Origin: Serripes groenlandicus
Lineage: Eukaryota; Mollusca; Bivalvia; Cardiida; Cardiidae
NCBI GenBank assembly: GCA_031761405.1
Contig: JASEVX010000008.1
Location: 44,799,317 to 44,863,316, forward strand
DNA: 64,000 bases
Direction of reading: 5' to 3'
Shown piece by piece: positions 22,083-34,135 of this stretch. Position numbers and translations under genes: made by a program. The notes beneath the pieces are model-generated. The model saw nothing but the letters and a program-made list of their open reading frames with translations. It had not been told where the DNA came from and made no database searches. Position 1 is the first letter of the stretch; the number at the start of each line of letters is the position of its first letter.

Positions 22083-23095
22083 GGTAAGAGTCAGTTTCTA
22101 ATTATATTTATTACTAGTTTACAAATAACTGGCATTTGTGAAAATAAATCTAAACATTCTTCAATGCCTTCTTAGTGTTGTTTTCCATCAACATCCTTGG
22201 AAATCTTACTGTCTGTTACAATCCTGACCTAACAAAAAATAAAACAGATATGTACAAATTAAACTTAAATGCATGACAAGTTTGGGTTTTTTCAAAATGT
22301 TTTTCAAATTCTGTTTGGTAACTTTCTACAATTTGACTATTAATTTGTTTCTTGTTGGGGGACTGACAGAACTTAATTAATTGTTCTTGCTTTCACACGA
22401 CCTAGGCTTTGCCTATTAACATATTACAAATTTAGAATAAAAGGATGAATCAGTTATGTTGTAACAACCAATATCCGCGGGTCATTTACCTGATTTTGGC
22501 CGAAAGAAATGATCGATTTCTTGCAAGATTTATTCGTTATTCGTTCTGCCTATTATAATCAAAGTATTCTAAACGCTTTATAAACAAGTGATTTAAAGCG
22601 CTCAAATCATTTGATGAAATTTGTTTCTTTAGACGCGGACCTTGTCGAAAGCACCTATCCAAAATGCAAGTCATCGTTAATCGTTGTCGAAGGAATAGAT
22701 GGACTGAGAGAAAGAGAAAGAAAAGGCTTAGCAATGCATACTATCTTTATGAATAAGGACATGAACGAATATGTATGGACTAGCGCCTAGAATTTCGTAC
22801 TAGCCGATCCTTCATTCCACTCGCTTATGCTAGCGGGCGAGTGGATGTTTACATCTCTGCCGAAAGTGAAAAAAGGGTTACAATTTACAAAGGGTAATTG
22901 CGCGGTGCAGTGCTATATTGGCGTAGTGATATCTAAATAATTGTGTACACTTTAAATATGATATTTACACTTACAAGACTTGTTATTTTCTATTATAAGC
23001 TAGAATAATCGGATTTTTTTTCGTTACTCTATGTTTGCTTTTGTGAGCATTCGTAAATTAGTCAAACCAAAAATTGCACTTAATTGTTGGTGGTG
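22083..23095. other. Unannotated stretch
   Basis: No supported exon. A CTCGCTTATGCTAGCGGGCGAGTGG inverted-repeat-like patch lies near 22820-22845. The minus-strand frame at 22537-22734 has no domain I recognise. Confidence 0.4.
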
Positions 23096-23109
23096 AAGGG
23101 CATATACAT

Positions 23110-23158
23110 CACGTGACTTCAAACTCACTATGACTATGGCAGCCTCTGCGCATGCGCA
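23110..23158. promoter_or_regulatory. Possible promoter motifs: CACGTG and NRF1-type palindrome
   Basis: ATCACGTGAC at about 23109 and TGCGCATGCGCA at 23147-23158, the NRF1 consensus palindrome. An ATGGCAGCC between them opens only 12 codons. No gene is attached, so this may be an orphan or decayed promoter. Confidence 0.35.
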
Positions 23159-23936
23159 AGTCTACCAAAAATAGACCAAAATTGAAAACAATATACATGT
23201 TTATTAGTTATGTCAAAAAGCCAAGCTTTGGGTTCTGTAACCAGTTTTGTTTTAGACCAGTTTGTACCTCTGTGCAGTCTTATCTGGATTATTCCTTTAA
23301 ACCAGTGACTTTAAACTTATCTTTTTTACATCAATTGTGAAACAAGCTTTAATCTTATTTTAATCACGCTCAATGTTCTGGAGATACAACCAGTTCTCGC
23401 CCAATTTGTGCGGAAAATCCCAATCTTCACTGAATTCTGATTCAGATATTTGGGGCATTTTTTTAAGAATTAGGTAGACTTTGAGTATTTTTGTATTTTT
23501 ATACATTTTTCATTTGAGTATATTTGGGCAAAGATGCTTATATAATTTTTTGAAAAGGGGCCAATTCCCCACTTGTGTTCAGAAAAAGTAGCCATTGAGG
23601 GGTTTATACAGATATTATTGACAATCAAAGATAAATCAACATTTTAATTGACATATGATTATTATAATTACTGATGATACAGATGTAACTTAGTTACATT
23701 TGTGTTTATCTTATGAAGATGACATTTGACCTTACAGCATAATATTATGATGTTTGAAAGCATTGTGAAAAAAAGGTCAAATTGTTGACAATATGCAAAA
23801 TATACTTCTCACAATGCTTTTGAATTAAAATCAATTGTGCATTTTCCAATTCTTAAGATTTAACTGTTTTGCAAGATGTTTTTATACTTACTTGAATGAT
23901 GTTTAGCTGCAGGGTGGATTCTTTTAAAGAATCGCA

Positions 23937-24436
23937 GTGGTCCTGACGGCTTCCAGAATTCTTGACCCCAATTTCCTAAGAATAGTTGACCCCAATTTAT
24001 ATAGGTGTGAATGGATGATGGTTCTTTTGTTGAATAATCACTACATTTAGATAATGATTAATGTAATAATGATGTATGTTTTAACATTGTTATAAATTAT
24101 CCTATATCATGGTTTTCAAAGTATTCTTAAGATTTGAAGTATTGTTTTGATAGAGGACAGCTCCTCCTTTTCTCACAATCTTCCTTATTCATTAATATAA
24201 CTATACCTTAGCCAGAAGTCAACCTGTCATGTACATATTCTCCTTTTCTCACCATATGTTTTCAAAGTCGTCTGCAGCAGATTAACTAGTTAGAACACAT
24301 CAAGATCATTTAAATAATCAATCAACAGGTAAGTATCAATAATCAGTCTTTTGTTTATGACACCTGTTACACCATCCATTAACACCTATATAAACCGATA
24401 ATGGGGTCGAGAATTCTGGCTACCGTCCTGACATAC
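23937..24436. mobile_element. About 500-bp element with 75-bp inverted ends
   Basis: Left GTCCTGACGGCTTCCAGAAT, TGACCCCAATTTATATAGGT and GTGAATGGATG are complementary, in order, to the right-hand CCATCCATTAACACC, TATATAAACCGATAATGGGG and AGAATTCTGGCTACCGTCCT. A family-B MITE remnant (about 24225-24290) lies inside. Confidence 0.65.
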
Positions 24437-25123
24437 AATGTGCCTTGTTAAGATTCATTTTTGACCATCACATCCTTTTAGCAATTGTAAATTTTTTAAA
24501 ATTGTGTTCAGAACACACAGCACAAGGCATGCCTATATAAATCCGTCTCGGCCACGGATATGTGTCTCCAGTCAAGTCTTCTAGAAAACTTGTTCAAACT
24601 TCCTTTTTTGGACACCCGATATGTCTCTTGAATACACTCTAAAAATCTGTTAGTTTTAACTGATTAGCCATTAGTCTTAAATATTCCGTCCACATTGCAA
24701 ATGTGTTCACCACTAAAAAATGAAGTGGATGCCATGCAGTAGACACGTAAAATATTACGTCATTAAATCGTCATTAAATGTGTAAACAATCTGCACTCAA
24801 GAACTTCGAAGAACACTTCTAAAAATAGATTTACTTTCTTATGTGCTATTTTTGTGATATTTATGCATAGGGACTTTGGGGTCATATTTATTTCTTACAT
24901 CATACAGTAAGCGTGGGAGTTCCGGATCACTAACGAAACAAATTTAACACGAAGAGCATCTTAGATCAGACAGTTATCCCATCGCCAGGAACATCCGTCA
25001 ATGAATGCAAAACATTCAGATTTACAATACAGCTAGATCTTATATCTTTACCTACAAGAACGCCAACATGATATTGTCTGTGTTAATATATGTTACGAAA
25101 ACGAGAAAGATAAAAATGCTTAC

Positions 25124-25262
25124 CTAAAGCAAAGGGACTCGTAGCCGATAGGTTCTGGTTATCAGCCTTTACTGTAAACAAAAAAGTTATTGCCGTTATC
25201 TCGGGAACCAGATTGATTTGGACGGATGTGACGTCGGCCGGATATGAATAAATGTCGGCCAT
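25124..25262 (-). CDS. Candidate first coding exon, unknown gene
   Basis: On the minus strand, AACCATGGCC is a strong start context, followed by 46 open codons (MADIYSYPADVTSVQ then INLVPEITAITFLFTV) and a strong donor TTTAG|GTAAGC. A CRE-like GACGTC falls within it. I could not find a second exon on the minus strand below 25120 and recognise no family. It could be the 5' end of a host gene, a relic, or chance. Confidence 0.3.
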
Positions 25263-25335
25263 GGTTCCCTGCTTTGTTCTATGTAATTTCATTTGGATTT
25301 TATGAGCTGGGCCGTAGTATCTTTGCACCCAATTG

Positions 25336-25850
25336 ATTGTATCTCAACTAAACTTATACAGTAGTTAGATATCCATGAGAGCTCGGTTCCTTTCGAAAAC
25401 CAGTCAGATCCGCCCATGCATGACTGGATTATGGCCCTTGAAATGGTCAAAATTGCTATAAAAGAGCTTGTTAACACGATACAGTCTTCACTTTTGATTG
25501 TATCTCAACCAAACTGATACAGTAGTTAGATATCCATGAGAGCTCAGTTCCTTTCCAAAACCAGCCATATCCGCCCATGCAAGACTGGATTATGGCCCTT
25601 GAAATTGTCTAAATTGCTATAATTGAGCATGTGAACACAATAGAGGCTCCATTTACTATCTGATCTTCACCAAACTTAGATAGTAGTTAAATATTGATGA
25701 GAGCTTGGTTCCTTTTGAAAATCAGCCAGATCCGCCCATGCAAGACTGGATTATGGTCCATGAAATTGTAAAAATTGCTATAATACAGCTTGTGAACACA
25801 AAAGAGCCTCCATTTACTATCCGATCTTCACCATACATACATGCTCTGGA
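25336..25850 (+). repeat. About 161-bp tandem repeat, 3+ copies
   Basis: Units at about 25336, 25497, 25657 and a partial one at 25818 share CAGTAGTTAGATATCCATGA, ATCCGCCCATGCANGACTGG and ATTATGGCCCTTGAAAT. Confidence 0.9.
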
Positions 25851-25898
25851 TTGAAAATGACCAAAGAACCATACCAGTAGAGCATAGGGCCTCTTGTT

Positions 25899-26405
25899 TT
25901 CAAAGTATTCAAACAAATATATGAATTTGAAGTACGGAATCGATCAATAATGCTTTTCTCTGTCGAACTATACCAAAATAACGTGAATTGGTTCTCTCTA
26001 CGTATGTTAATTCCTTTGAAATATTCGCGAATTCGCAAAAAGGACAACAACCTGGACCCAAAACGAAAGTACCTTCTATCGACATTTCGGAATATTTCGG
26101 GTTTTTTCGTTGCGGTAATTGTCAGTGATATTGCGATTATTTTCTGTCACAATAACACTGACTATTTAGCAGCGAAAAAACCCAAATCATTCCGAAATGT
26201 TTCCTGGAAAAATAATCGTGATTAGAAGGTACTTTCGTTTTTGGTCCAGGTTGTTGTCCTTTTGGCCAATTCGCAAATATTTCATAGGAATTAACATACG
26301 TAGGGCGAACAAATTTACATTATTTTGGTATCGTTCGATAGAGAACAGCATTATTGATTGAGTCCGTAGTTCAAATTCATATTTTTGTTCGAATACTTTG
26401 GAAAA
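25899..26405. mobile_element. 507-bp near-complete palindrome (foldback element)
   Basis: The left arm runs inward from TTTTCAAAGTATTCAAACAA through ATCAATAATGC, CCTGGACCCAAAACGAAAGT, ACCTTCT and ATTTCGGAATATTTCGGG. The right arm is the complement in reverse order, ending GAATACTTTGG. Pairing continues nearly to the centre near 26140, so the loop is short. No transposase. The 91-codon plus frame inside is not supported. Confidence 0.82.
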
Positions 26406-26655
26406 AATGAGTTGAAGCGAGGCGACCCAGAAAACTGTCCATCCTTGTTAATATCTATGCATATATACAGTGCCCCAGATAATTATTTTAACTTGGGAGT
26501 AGTTTACCCCCAGTTTTTAGAGCTTGGGGGTAAATGACCAAAATTTGAAAATTTATGGGGTAGTGACAAAGAAAATGTACAATAAACAACAGTGTATATT
26601 TAACTGGTACACAATCTTTTGTATAATATCTATGAAATCAACCAATCACAAATCA

Positions 26656-29568
26656 TTAACACGATTTCAGTTTCTTAACAGTCCTAGGCTTATAGCCTTC
26701 CATAAGTCTTTTCTTTAGCCATATGGACACAGACTTCTCTGGGAGGTAATTATGCACATATGGCCCCACCATGGCCACAACTAGAAGGGATCCAAGGGAA
26801 CTGTTGCCAAGTGATGCTCTGAAATGTTAAATATATTACTTTTATTTATTTTGTCAATTTTTACTTATACATGATATTTATGTTTATGTTTTTGCAAATA
26901 AAATTATGATTAAACTTAAATATTGTTAGTGTTATATTTTGAATACCATAACCTCACTGTTTTCACTTAAAAATTAATCTATGATAAAGGTTATCATTAC
27001 CTGAACTTGTTCTTCATTCTGTTTTGGTAGTTGAATGATCTCTCACATTCCACACTAGTGACGTACACATAGAGCAATCTCTGCTAGCCTGGCCATGTTT
27101 GGATACATTACACTATGTTTCTGTATTAGCCTTGTACAGAACTCTTGGAGAGACAGATTTCTGTAACTACCTTTTAACATAGCTAAAACACCTGGCCACT
27201 CTGAAGATAGTTCTTTTGAATTTAATGTGGCTTGCACTTGTGTATTGTTTTGGACAACACCTTGTACAAGATTACCTTCAACAATCGAGATTGTTTTTTC
27301 TGCACCATAATGACTAGTTACACACTGGATAGCATCCTTGACATCACATGTGCTGGTCTGAGAAGCAGGCTCAAGAAGTTTGCCTAAACTAGATAATATA
27401 TCGGAATCTTCTTTTTTAATTCTCTTTTTAATATTGCTAACAACACTGTCCACATACTGAACTTTAACATTTTCGAAAGATTCATCAGAAACTTTTTCTT
27501 GAAAGTATTTTAACTCTTCACCTTTATAAGATGCCTTTCCCTCTGATATTGTTATAGTGTTTTTCATCTCTTTAAGAGCAGAGCCATCACATGTCCTCAT
27601 ATACTCCAGTTTACCAACTGTTCCCTCTATCATAGGCTGCACATCAGAAAATATTAGATTCTTAAGTTGACGATTACAACTTAATATGCCTAACTCGGTG
27701 TGAATGTCCAGCATAAGCCCAATTAGTAATGCTACCCTGTATGTTGAAAAGTACTTTAATAAGCCTTTTGCTGTGGGATTATCTATAGCCAAGTTTGACA
27801 GTGTTGACAGCACAGCACCATAGCAATCGTACACTGCTTCTACAGCATTTTTCAGTCCTAGCCACCGAATAGAATGAGGCTCTTTCATTCTCAGTTCAGG
27901 TTCCTCAAGTAATCCCTGCATTGTTTTAAGGGTATTGACTCTATGTGTAGATGCAGAAATAAAGTTATACAGTGTACTAAAATATTCTCGAAATTTCTTC
28001 ATGGTATCAATCTTTTTCACAGAATCAGTTATTGCTAGGTTAAGGCGATGAGCTATACAGTGTGTTTGTACAACAAATGGAGCAAACTTTGATTTAATTT
28101 GTACACCAACACCAGATTTTCGGCCCATCATTACACTGGCACCGTCGGTGGCTAATGACACACATTTTTTAAAGTCTAACCCAATAGTTTGAAGATGTTG
28201 AGAAAGGGATTCAACAATAGTATGAGCACGACCATCTTGAATTTCAATGTTTGCTAAAAATGAAGTATGTGCTTCGCCATTACTTACATACCGTATACAA
28301 ATAGATAGCCTCTTTAAGACAGTTATATCAGTACTTTCATCAATAAGGATTGCAAAGTAGTTAGAATCACTGATTTTGCTGAATAAATTTTGTTTAAGTT
28401 CTGTTGCAATGATATTCTGTATTTCTGAAATTGTTGTCCAACTTAAATTTCTATAGGGGACGGTAGCCCCATTCAGTCTCTGTAATTCAAGAATGTCATT
28501 TAACTTTTGTAAAGGAATTTCATGCTTCATCAAACCATACACAGTTCTAAATAGTATTTTGTCTTCATTACTAACTGTAACAGGTACACCACTGTCATCC
28601 TCATCCATGCAGATACTGTCATCACACTTCATAGAGTCTTTCTGTTCAAACAACATATGGTCCTTGCTAGCATTGTGCCTACAACATAATGATATAAATA
28701 CATCAATGTCGTATTTCATCTGACAATAGTCACAAGTTTTATTATTGACTGTATGTAGCCTCAATGATTTATAAACACATTTCATTACTGTCCTTAACCC
28801 TTTCTCTCATACAACAATTCTGCAGCAGACGACTTTGAACATGTTTTGTCAAAAAATAGAAAATCTCTATAATTAAGTGGATAAACTATGACTAAAAGTG
28901 GAAAACATTGTGTCAAAAGGAGAAATTGCATGTTTTGTGCAATTTCTTCTTTTGTCACTACGTTTTCAAAAAGCTGGCTGCTGCCTGGGAAGACTTATTT
29001 GTATCCCAGCTGCTGCAGAGGCGTCATAACGCGTCTATATGAGGGAAAGGGTTAAAAAACACCAGTCAGTATATTTTAATTCGGGAAAAGCGAAACATGA
29101 CGCATTTAAATATTTAAGCTATAAATACAGTGACTTTAGAAAAAAAAGAACACTAAGGACATTTCTCAAGATGTGTTTTATATTTAGACCAGTTCCAATT
29201 TATTTCATTTCCACATGTAATTTAAAGCCTTACCTATCAAGGGCCGATTTCTGGATATTCTTTGCGCCGTCATTGGCCCACACATTCGTACCATTGTGTT
29301 TCTTACACACACTACATTTAAATACAGTTTCTTCGTCCTCGAAAAGAATATCTAGCCAAGGGTACGACGCGCACCATTCTTTTGCTTTTTCTTTTGAGCA
29401 CGAGATGTGCGCCCTTTTACACTTTATGACAGTGGAAATAATATCATCAATTATTGGTTTAACAATTGATATAGGGTGTATTTCACTATTATTGTCTGCA
29501 AGCGTGAAAAAGCTTTCAAGTTTTTTCTGCTTCGGCTGCTTCGACATTTTTGTTTTTATCTTAATCAT
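26656..29568 (-). pseudogene. hAT-superfamily transposase gene (ZNF862/KIAA1586-like), three exons, one frameshift
   Basis: Exon 1 29568-29234 (possible start also at 29547, MSKQPKQKKLESFF) ends GATAG|GTAAGG and carries a TTF/BED-like zinc motif: C-VCKKHNGTNVW, then, after splicing to exon 2 (28678-27001, acceptor TTGTAG), DRHNASKDH. Exon 2 has the RNase H-like transposase core: DESTDITVLKRLSICIRYV, LATDGASVMMGRKSG, VVQTHCIAHRLNLA, SIRWLGLKN. Near 27066 a one-base gain stops the frame (ALCVRH-stop); one frame over it continues VTSVECERSFNYQNRMK, the hAT C-terminal block with the catalytic Glu, to donor AG|GTAATG. Exon 3 26818-26656 (SSLGSLLVVAMVGPYV, stop TAA) joins in phase. Summed exon length is 3n+1, consistent with a single inserted base. 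Otherwise complete; cut-and-paste transposase or a domesticated relative. Confidence 0.85.
28794..29055. mobile_element. TTAA-flanked MITE (family B) inside hAT intron 1
   Basis: TTAA|CCCTTTCTCTCATA at the left and TATGAGGGAAAGGG|TTAA at the right: 14-bp TIRs with one mismatch and an exact TTAA duplication. It lies wholly within the intron between 29233 and 28679, so it does not touch coding sequence. Confidence 0.9.
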
Positions 29569-30019
29569 GTTAGCGCTTGCATTTTTAAACGAGATTTTCG
29601 GTACTTGGCAAGCGTTTAAGTGAACAGATGAATTGAATAGAATTAAATTGAAAAGTAGACTGGTTTACTGTTCCATTATCGAAGAATTACTGCGCATTTT
29701 GGGTAAAATAGTTACTTTGTCGCAAACCGTTTAGCGGATGTTTATATCAAAATGAAAGTAGGTAATTTCAGCATTGACACATTTTAGTTTACGCTGTTTT
29801 ATTTGATCTTATGCGTATTTATCAAAGTACTTGCGTGTTTAGTACGCTTATAAAATAAATCTCTTGCGTATCTTAACATATTTGTAGCGTCAATGACGCA
29901 GATACGCATCTTATCTGGGGCACTGATATAGGGTAATATCCGGGGAGCACTCTGTTCTAGTCTTGAATTTAAACCTTTAATCAATTTTTTTATTCGTGAG
30001 TATCGGCAACGTGACTGAA

Positions 30020-30357
30020 ATGACCAAATTTATAATAAACTCCGCTCAGTAAAGCCTGTGCTTGGTGAGTGGCTGCCAGCTTTGAGATCCTTTCGTCGTG
30101 AAGAAATTGATCTTGCCCGTTTACGCATTGGACACACATGGTTAACGCATGCATACTTACTGAAAGGAGAAAAACTCCACAATGTATTCCATGTTTTACT
30201 CAACTTTCAGTACAACACATTCTTCTTCAGTGTGCTGATTTCGCCCCTATACGTGACAGGTTTTACAAGGCTCAAAGTATGCGTCAGCTCTTTCATTCTG
30301 ACAAACCTGAACTTGTATTTGATTTCCTTAGGGAAATTAATGTTTTTAATAAGATAT
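30020..30357 (+). pseudogene. 3' end of a non-LTR retrotransposon (I-like), truncated
   Basis: NKLRSVKPVLGEWLPALRSF then LARLRIGHTWLTHAYLLKGE, a frameshift near 30175, then CIPCFTQLSVQHILLQCADF and APIRDRFY to a stop at 30357. This is the C-terminal CxxC-HxxxxC segment of I-clade type LINE ORF2 proteins. The RT and RNase H domains are absent, as expected for a 5'-truncated copy. Confidence 0.75.
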
Positions 30358-30594
30358 GATTATTTCTTAAATCGTGCTTTTGCACATTCATTACTCTTAG
30401 TGATCCTGTTCCACATTTTCTCAGATATTATTTATCTTTATGTTAAGTATTACATAGTAATGTTGGGCTTGTTTGCCTATATCAGAGTTGTTGCCCCTTT
30501 TGTCAAAAATTAAAATTTTATATAAAAAATATTTGGATTATCCCCCTTTTGTGAACCAATCACACTGATATAAAATGTTTCAATGCAATACATG

Positions 30595-30710
30595 CAGTAA
30601 TTAAGCACTTGCATGCAAAACCTTAACGAAAGTGTGACGTGAACGCCGACGCCAGGGTGAGTAGTATAGCTCTCATATTCTTCGAATAGTCGAGCTAAAA
30701 ACGGCTGAAG
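30595..30710 (-). mobile_element. Fragment of the AGCTCGNCTATTC-hairpin repeat
   Basis: Minus strand: TTTAGCTCGACTATTCGAAG then AATATGAGAGC, the hairpin end of the 58137 family, followed by GGCGTCGGCGTTCACGTCAC and a piece of its first unit (TTGCATGCAAG). Confidence 0.7.
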
Positions 30711-30835
30711 TCAAGAACTAAAAAGAAACAATAACAAAAAGGGTTATTGGTGGACGCATGTATTAGTCTGGTTCCAGGTAAGTACATCTAGCATGAAACA
30801 AAACTGTGGACTAGATTGGTCCCCCCCATCCCTTG

Positions 30836-32062
30836 TACAGTTTACAGTTTATTGAGAAATACAGTGGGCAACATGCCCATGAGTATACAGTATTAAACAA
30901 TGTACATATTAACATAGGTAATACAAAAATTACAAATATTAGCGTACCCATTTATTTTAAACATTATATCCAGCATTTGAACACATTGTAATTTTACACA
31001 AAACTTATACTTGCCATTAACTGAAAATATAAGTATTGTACATAATACAGTATAAACCTTGAATACATATGAAATGTGTAGCGGTAAAGCGTGAAGGGGT
31101 AAATATGCCTTTTATTCAAAATACAAAGTTTTTCGCAATTCAAATGATTTAAAAACAAACATTGACACATTCTTAATTACTTTTGGACTCTCAGATGTCA
31201 TGAGATCAATAAATTTCAAAATATTTGGTCTCTTCAAGTAATACTTTTTTATGAATTTCTTTCTTAATTCTTGATATAATGGACATTCTAAAATAAAACG
31301 AAACTCATCTTCGATTGTGTTCAAACAAACTTTACATTTGCTATAATGTATTGAGTATAACACATAACTCTTTGCTCTTGTCGATTCATTAACGTTTGAA
31401 TACCAATTCTGAATCAAAACGTCATTTAGTCTTCGTTTAAAACAATTAAGAAATATGCTACTATCACCAACCCCTTGATTTATCCATGCTTCATTAAAAC
31501 CTAATTCTTGTAAAATACTTTGTATGTTTTTTGCCCATGATTTATGATTATGATTTAGTTCTAAGTCTATATACATTACGTCAATAATTTTTCGAATATA
31601 TTTTGTTGAATCCGACTGAATGATTTTAAGCCTAAATTAATCGATCTTTTAGTTCTGAGACTAGTTCTTCCGAGTTCACCATATATAAAATTGTTTTGAG
31701 TTTGATATCGTACACATAATAAATTCTTGCAAAAGCTTAAATGTATCCTTTCAAGTTTTAAACTATCATTTAATCCCCACACTTCCGATTCATAGTTTAA
31801 AATTGGCAGAATAAGTTTTAAACTATCATTTAATCCCCACACTTCCGATCCATAATTTAAAATTGGCAGAATAAGTTTATCAAATAGGTCGAGTTTATGT
31901 TTAACCGTTAATCCAGGAAATTTTACAAGATAGGATTTAAGTCTATAATTGGCTTTCATAGCCTGACCGGCAAGTGTTTCAAACGTTTTATTAAAAGACC
32001 CACCTGGTGAAAATATAATTCCCAAGTAAGTGAATGAATCGACCATATCTAGTTTATTACCT
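30836..32062 (-). pseudogene. LINE-A segment 4: ORF2 C-terminal part and 3' UTR
   Basis: Minus frame begins KLDMVDSFTYLGIIFS directly after the 8-kb insertion and runs to about 31576 (LILPILNYGSEVWGLNDSLK present twice in tandem, ELGRTSLRTKRSINLG); the next frame 31576-31112 gives CKVCLNTIEDEFRFILECPL, the zinc-finger region behind the RT. A frameshift joins the two. The tail, about 30836-31100, ends on the minus strand in AATAAACTGTAAACTGTACA. It is the same element as 40065-40756, 41824-43360 and 52348-52590. Confidence 0.85.
31753..31872 (-). repeat. 60-bp in-frame tandem duplication in LINE-A
   Basis: Two copies, exactly 60 bp apart, encode LILPILNYGSEVWGLNDSLK and the same with one G to E change, adding 20 codons without breaking the frame. 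Confidence 0.93.
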
Positions 32063-32066
32063 TTAA

Positions 32067-32370
32067 GGTGGAATCATACCTTTGGAATAACGTTGTTTTT
32101 GACGTCAAAACGTACGTTTTTGCGACAATGACAGTGTTGTTAAAGAAATCACCATGACATTCTAGTCTGAAGTTGTATTTGGAAATAGTTACCACCAGAC
32201 CGAAGAGAATAAAATTACCTACGTAGTGATGTAATTTCCATACAACTGCCAAGACAATTAACGTAACATAAGGGGAGTTGAAATGAAAACTTTCGCTAAA
32301 ATATTTTAACAGTAATTTGTTTATTTCAAATTTATAAAAAATTCGCCCGAGAGATTTTTTTTAAAAACTT
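32067..32370 (+). repeat. Left terminal inverted repeat of the 8-kb transposon
   Basis: Matches the complement of 39760-40060: outer block GGTGGAATCATACC, TTTGACGTCAAAACGTACG, GACAATGACAGTGTTGTTAA, then a weaker middle, then ATTCGCCCGAGAGATTTTTT. TGACGTCA lies within the outer block. Confidence 0.9.
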
Positions 32371-34135
32371 GTATCATTTAGATCAACCTTTTGTCTATCA
32401 TTTACCAAAATGTCTAGACAATCTATCGTGCTGATCTTTAGTAAATCGCAATGACGTTGAAGCTCTGTCAAGCGACAAACCGTACACTGCGGAATTTAAA
32501 TTGAAACATACCCAGGGTTATTAAAATGAACTCCCGATTTTTCATAAAAATAATCAATTTTATTCTTTTATGAAAGTTGTAAACTGTACTTATTATACTC
32601 CTTTAAATATTAAATATGTTTTATATAAACTGACTTGTCTACTTCGCTGTTTATCTGTTAAATCATTTTTTCACATTCCATGCATTAGTATAAGTCTCAA
32701 ACCGTCGCTTTCAGATCTTATAAATAGGTTTTATTTCACTAATTCAAATACATGTTATTCGTCATTTACATACATACATTTACACAAACAAATTGATACG
32801 GGAACATCAAATAGTAATTCAATATAACATGAAGTTACACGAGTTTACATAACCCAACATTTCTGATGCGAAATTCTCCGAACAACAGCATCGTCAGAAT
32901 TATCATGGAAGAAAATAATTTATTATTACTTTCCTATTTGTCACTCTAGGTATTTTGTAATGTTTCTTCATATAACAGTAAATCGCCCTTTCTCAATAAA
33001 CAGGTGCGCTTCATCTATATGCAAAACACAAATTTTGATGTTATTGAATTGTTTTATTAATAGTAAAACATGAAACTGTAAACTATTACCTATACAAAAC
33101 CAAAACCGTTCGAACATCCATAAAATAATATTTTTTTTATATTCGTTTGAAATAGACATCCAGAAAATGATTTTATCACCAAGGAAATGTCCGTTATATG
33201 GACATATCACTTAATTATGCATAACATGTCACTGTATATAGTACCTTTATTGACATATGTGTAACTCGATGCCATTGAGAAAATGTTCAGCTAATCAGAA
33301 TATGTCAGAAATCAAACAAAGTCCGACTTTGCAATGATTTCCGATTCAAATTCACTAATCCTTATTTTTCAAAACCATTTCAAAATCGAAGTTTGCGTTA
33401 TTAAGTTCATTTCCTTCCTGCAAACATGTCTCATTTTCGATATCAACACAGTATCAAATATATTAATACAAAGTTAAACGCTTTAACCAGTTAAAAAATA
33501 CCATTTCTGGTTCAAAATTAAAGTTAAATGGAAACATGTTATCATTTTTCAAGAAAAGGTAAATTGTAACGAACATTTCAATGCAACTATAAAAGTGTAC
33601 ACCTAACAAACATATGTATACATACATACGACATTTCTTAATCATGGTACCATGTGGGTCATATAAGTAATGCACATACATATACAGGTGTTTCTAACAC
33701 AAACTTGTCAAAAATAAAAATACATAACTGCCCAATCTCAATCACAATAAGATTTATGTTAAATTCGTGATGAGATCTACACAACACTACGCAATTCAGC
33801 CTTGCATTCCAATTACAGAGTTTTATTTACAATCAATGGACATATTGCCTTAAATTGCAACATATTATAACAACAGTTTAACATTTTCGTTGCTCCGAGT
33901 ATCATCTTAAAGATTTTCTGAAAACATTGAAATGTACGTTACCTACTCATTGGTATTGAATATAGTGTTAACTTGTGTTCCATTAGACTTACACATGTAT
34001 CATTGATAACAATTTACTAGTGTCAAAATAATATATGATTTACAGACGATATTGAGTGTATTTAGTTCGTAAATGATTAATGGCAACACTGGTAAAATGC
34101 AGTGGTAACGAACTCTTCAAATGCAACCATGTCAT

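Noticed and set aside
28678..28785. Start codon at 28785 for the hAT gene
   Set aside because: The open frame upstream of 28678 is intronic: the acceptor TTGTAG at 28679 joins exon 1 in phase to complete the zinc motif.
29039..29623. 194-codon plus-strand frame
   Set aside because: Antisense shadow of hAT exon 1 and the adjacent MITE.
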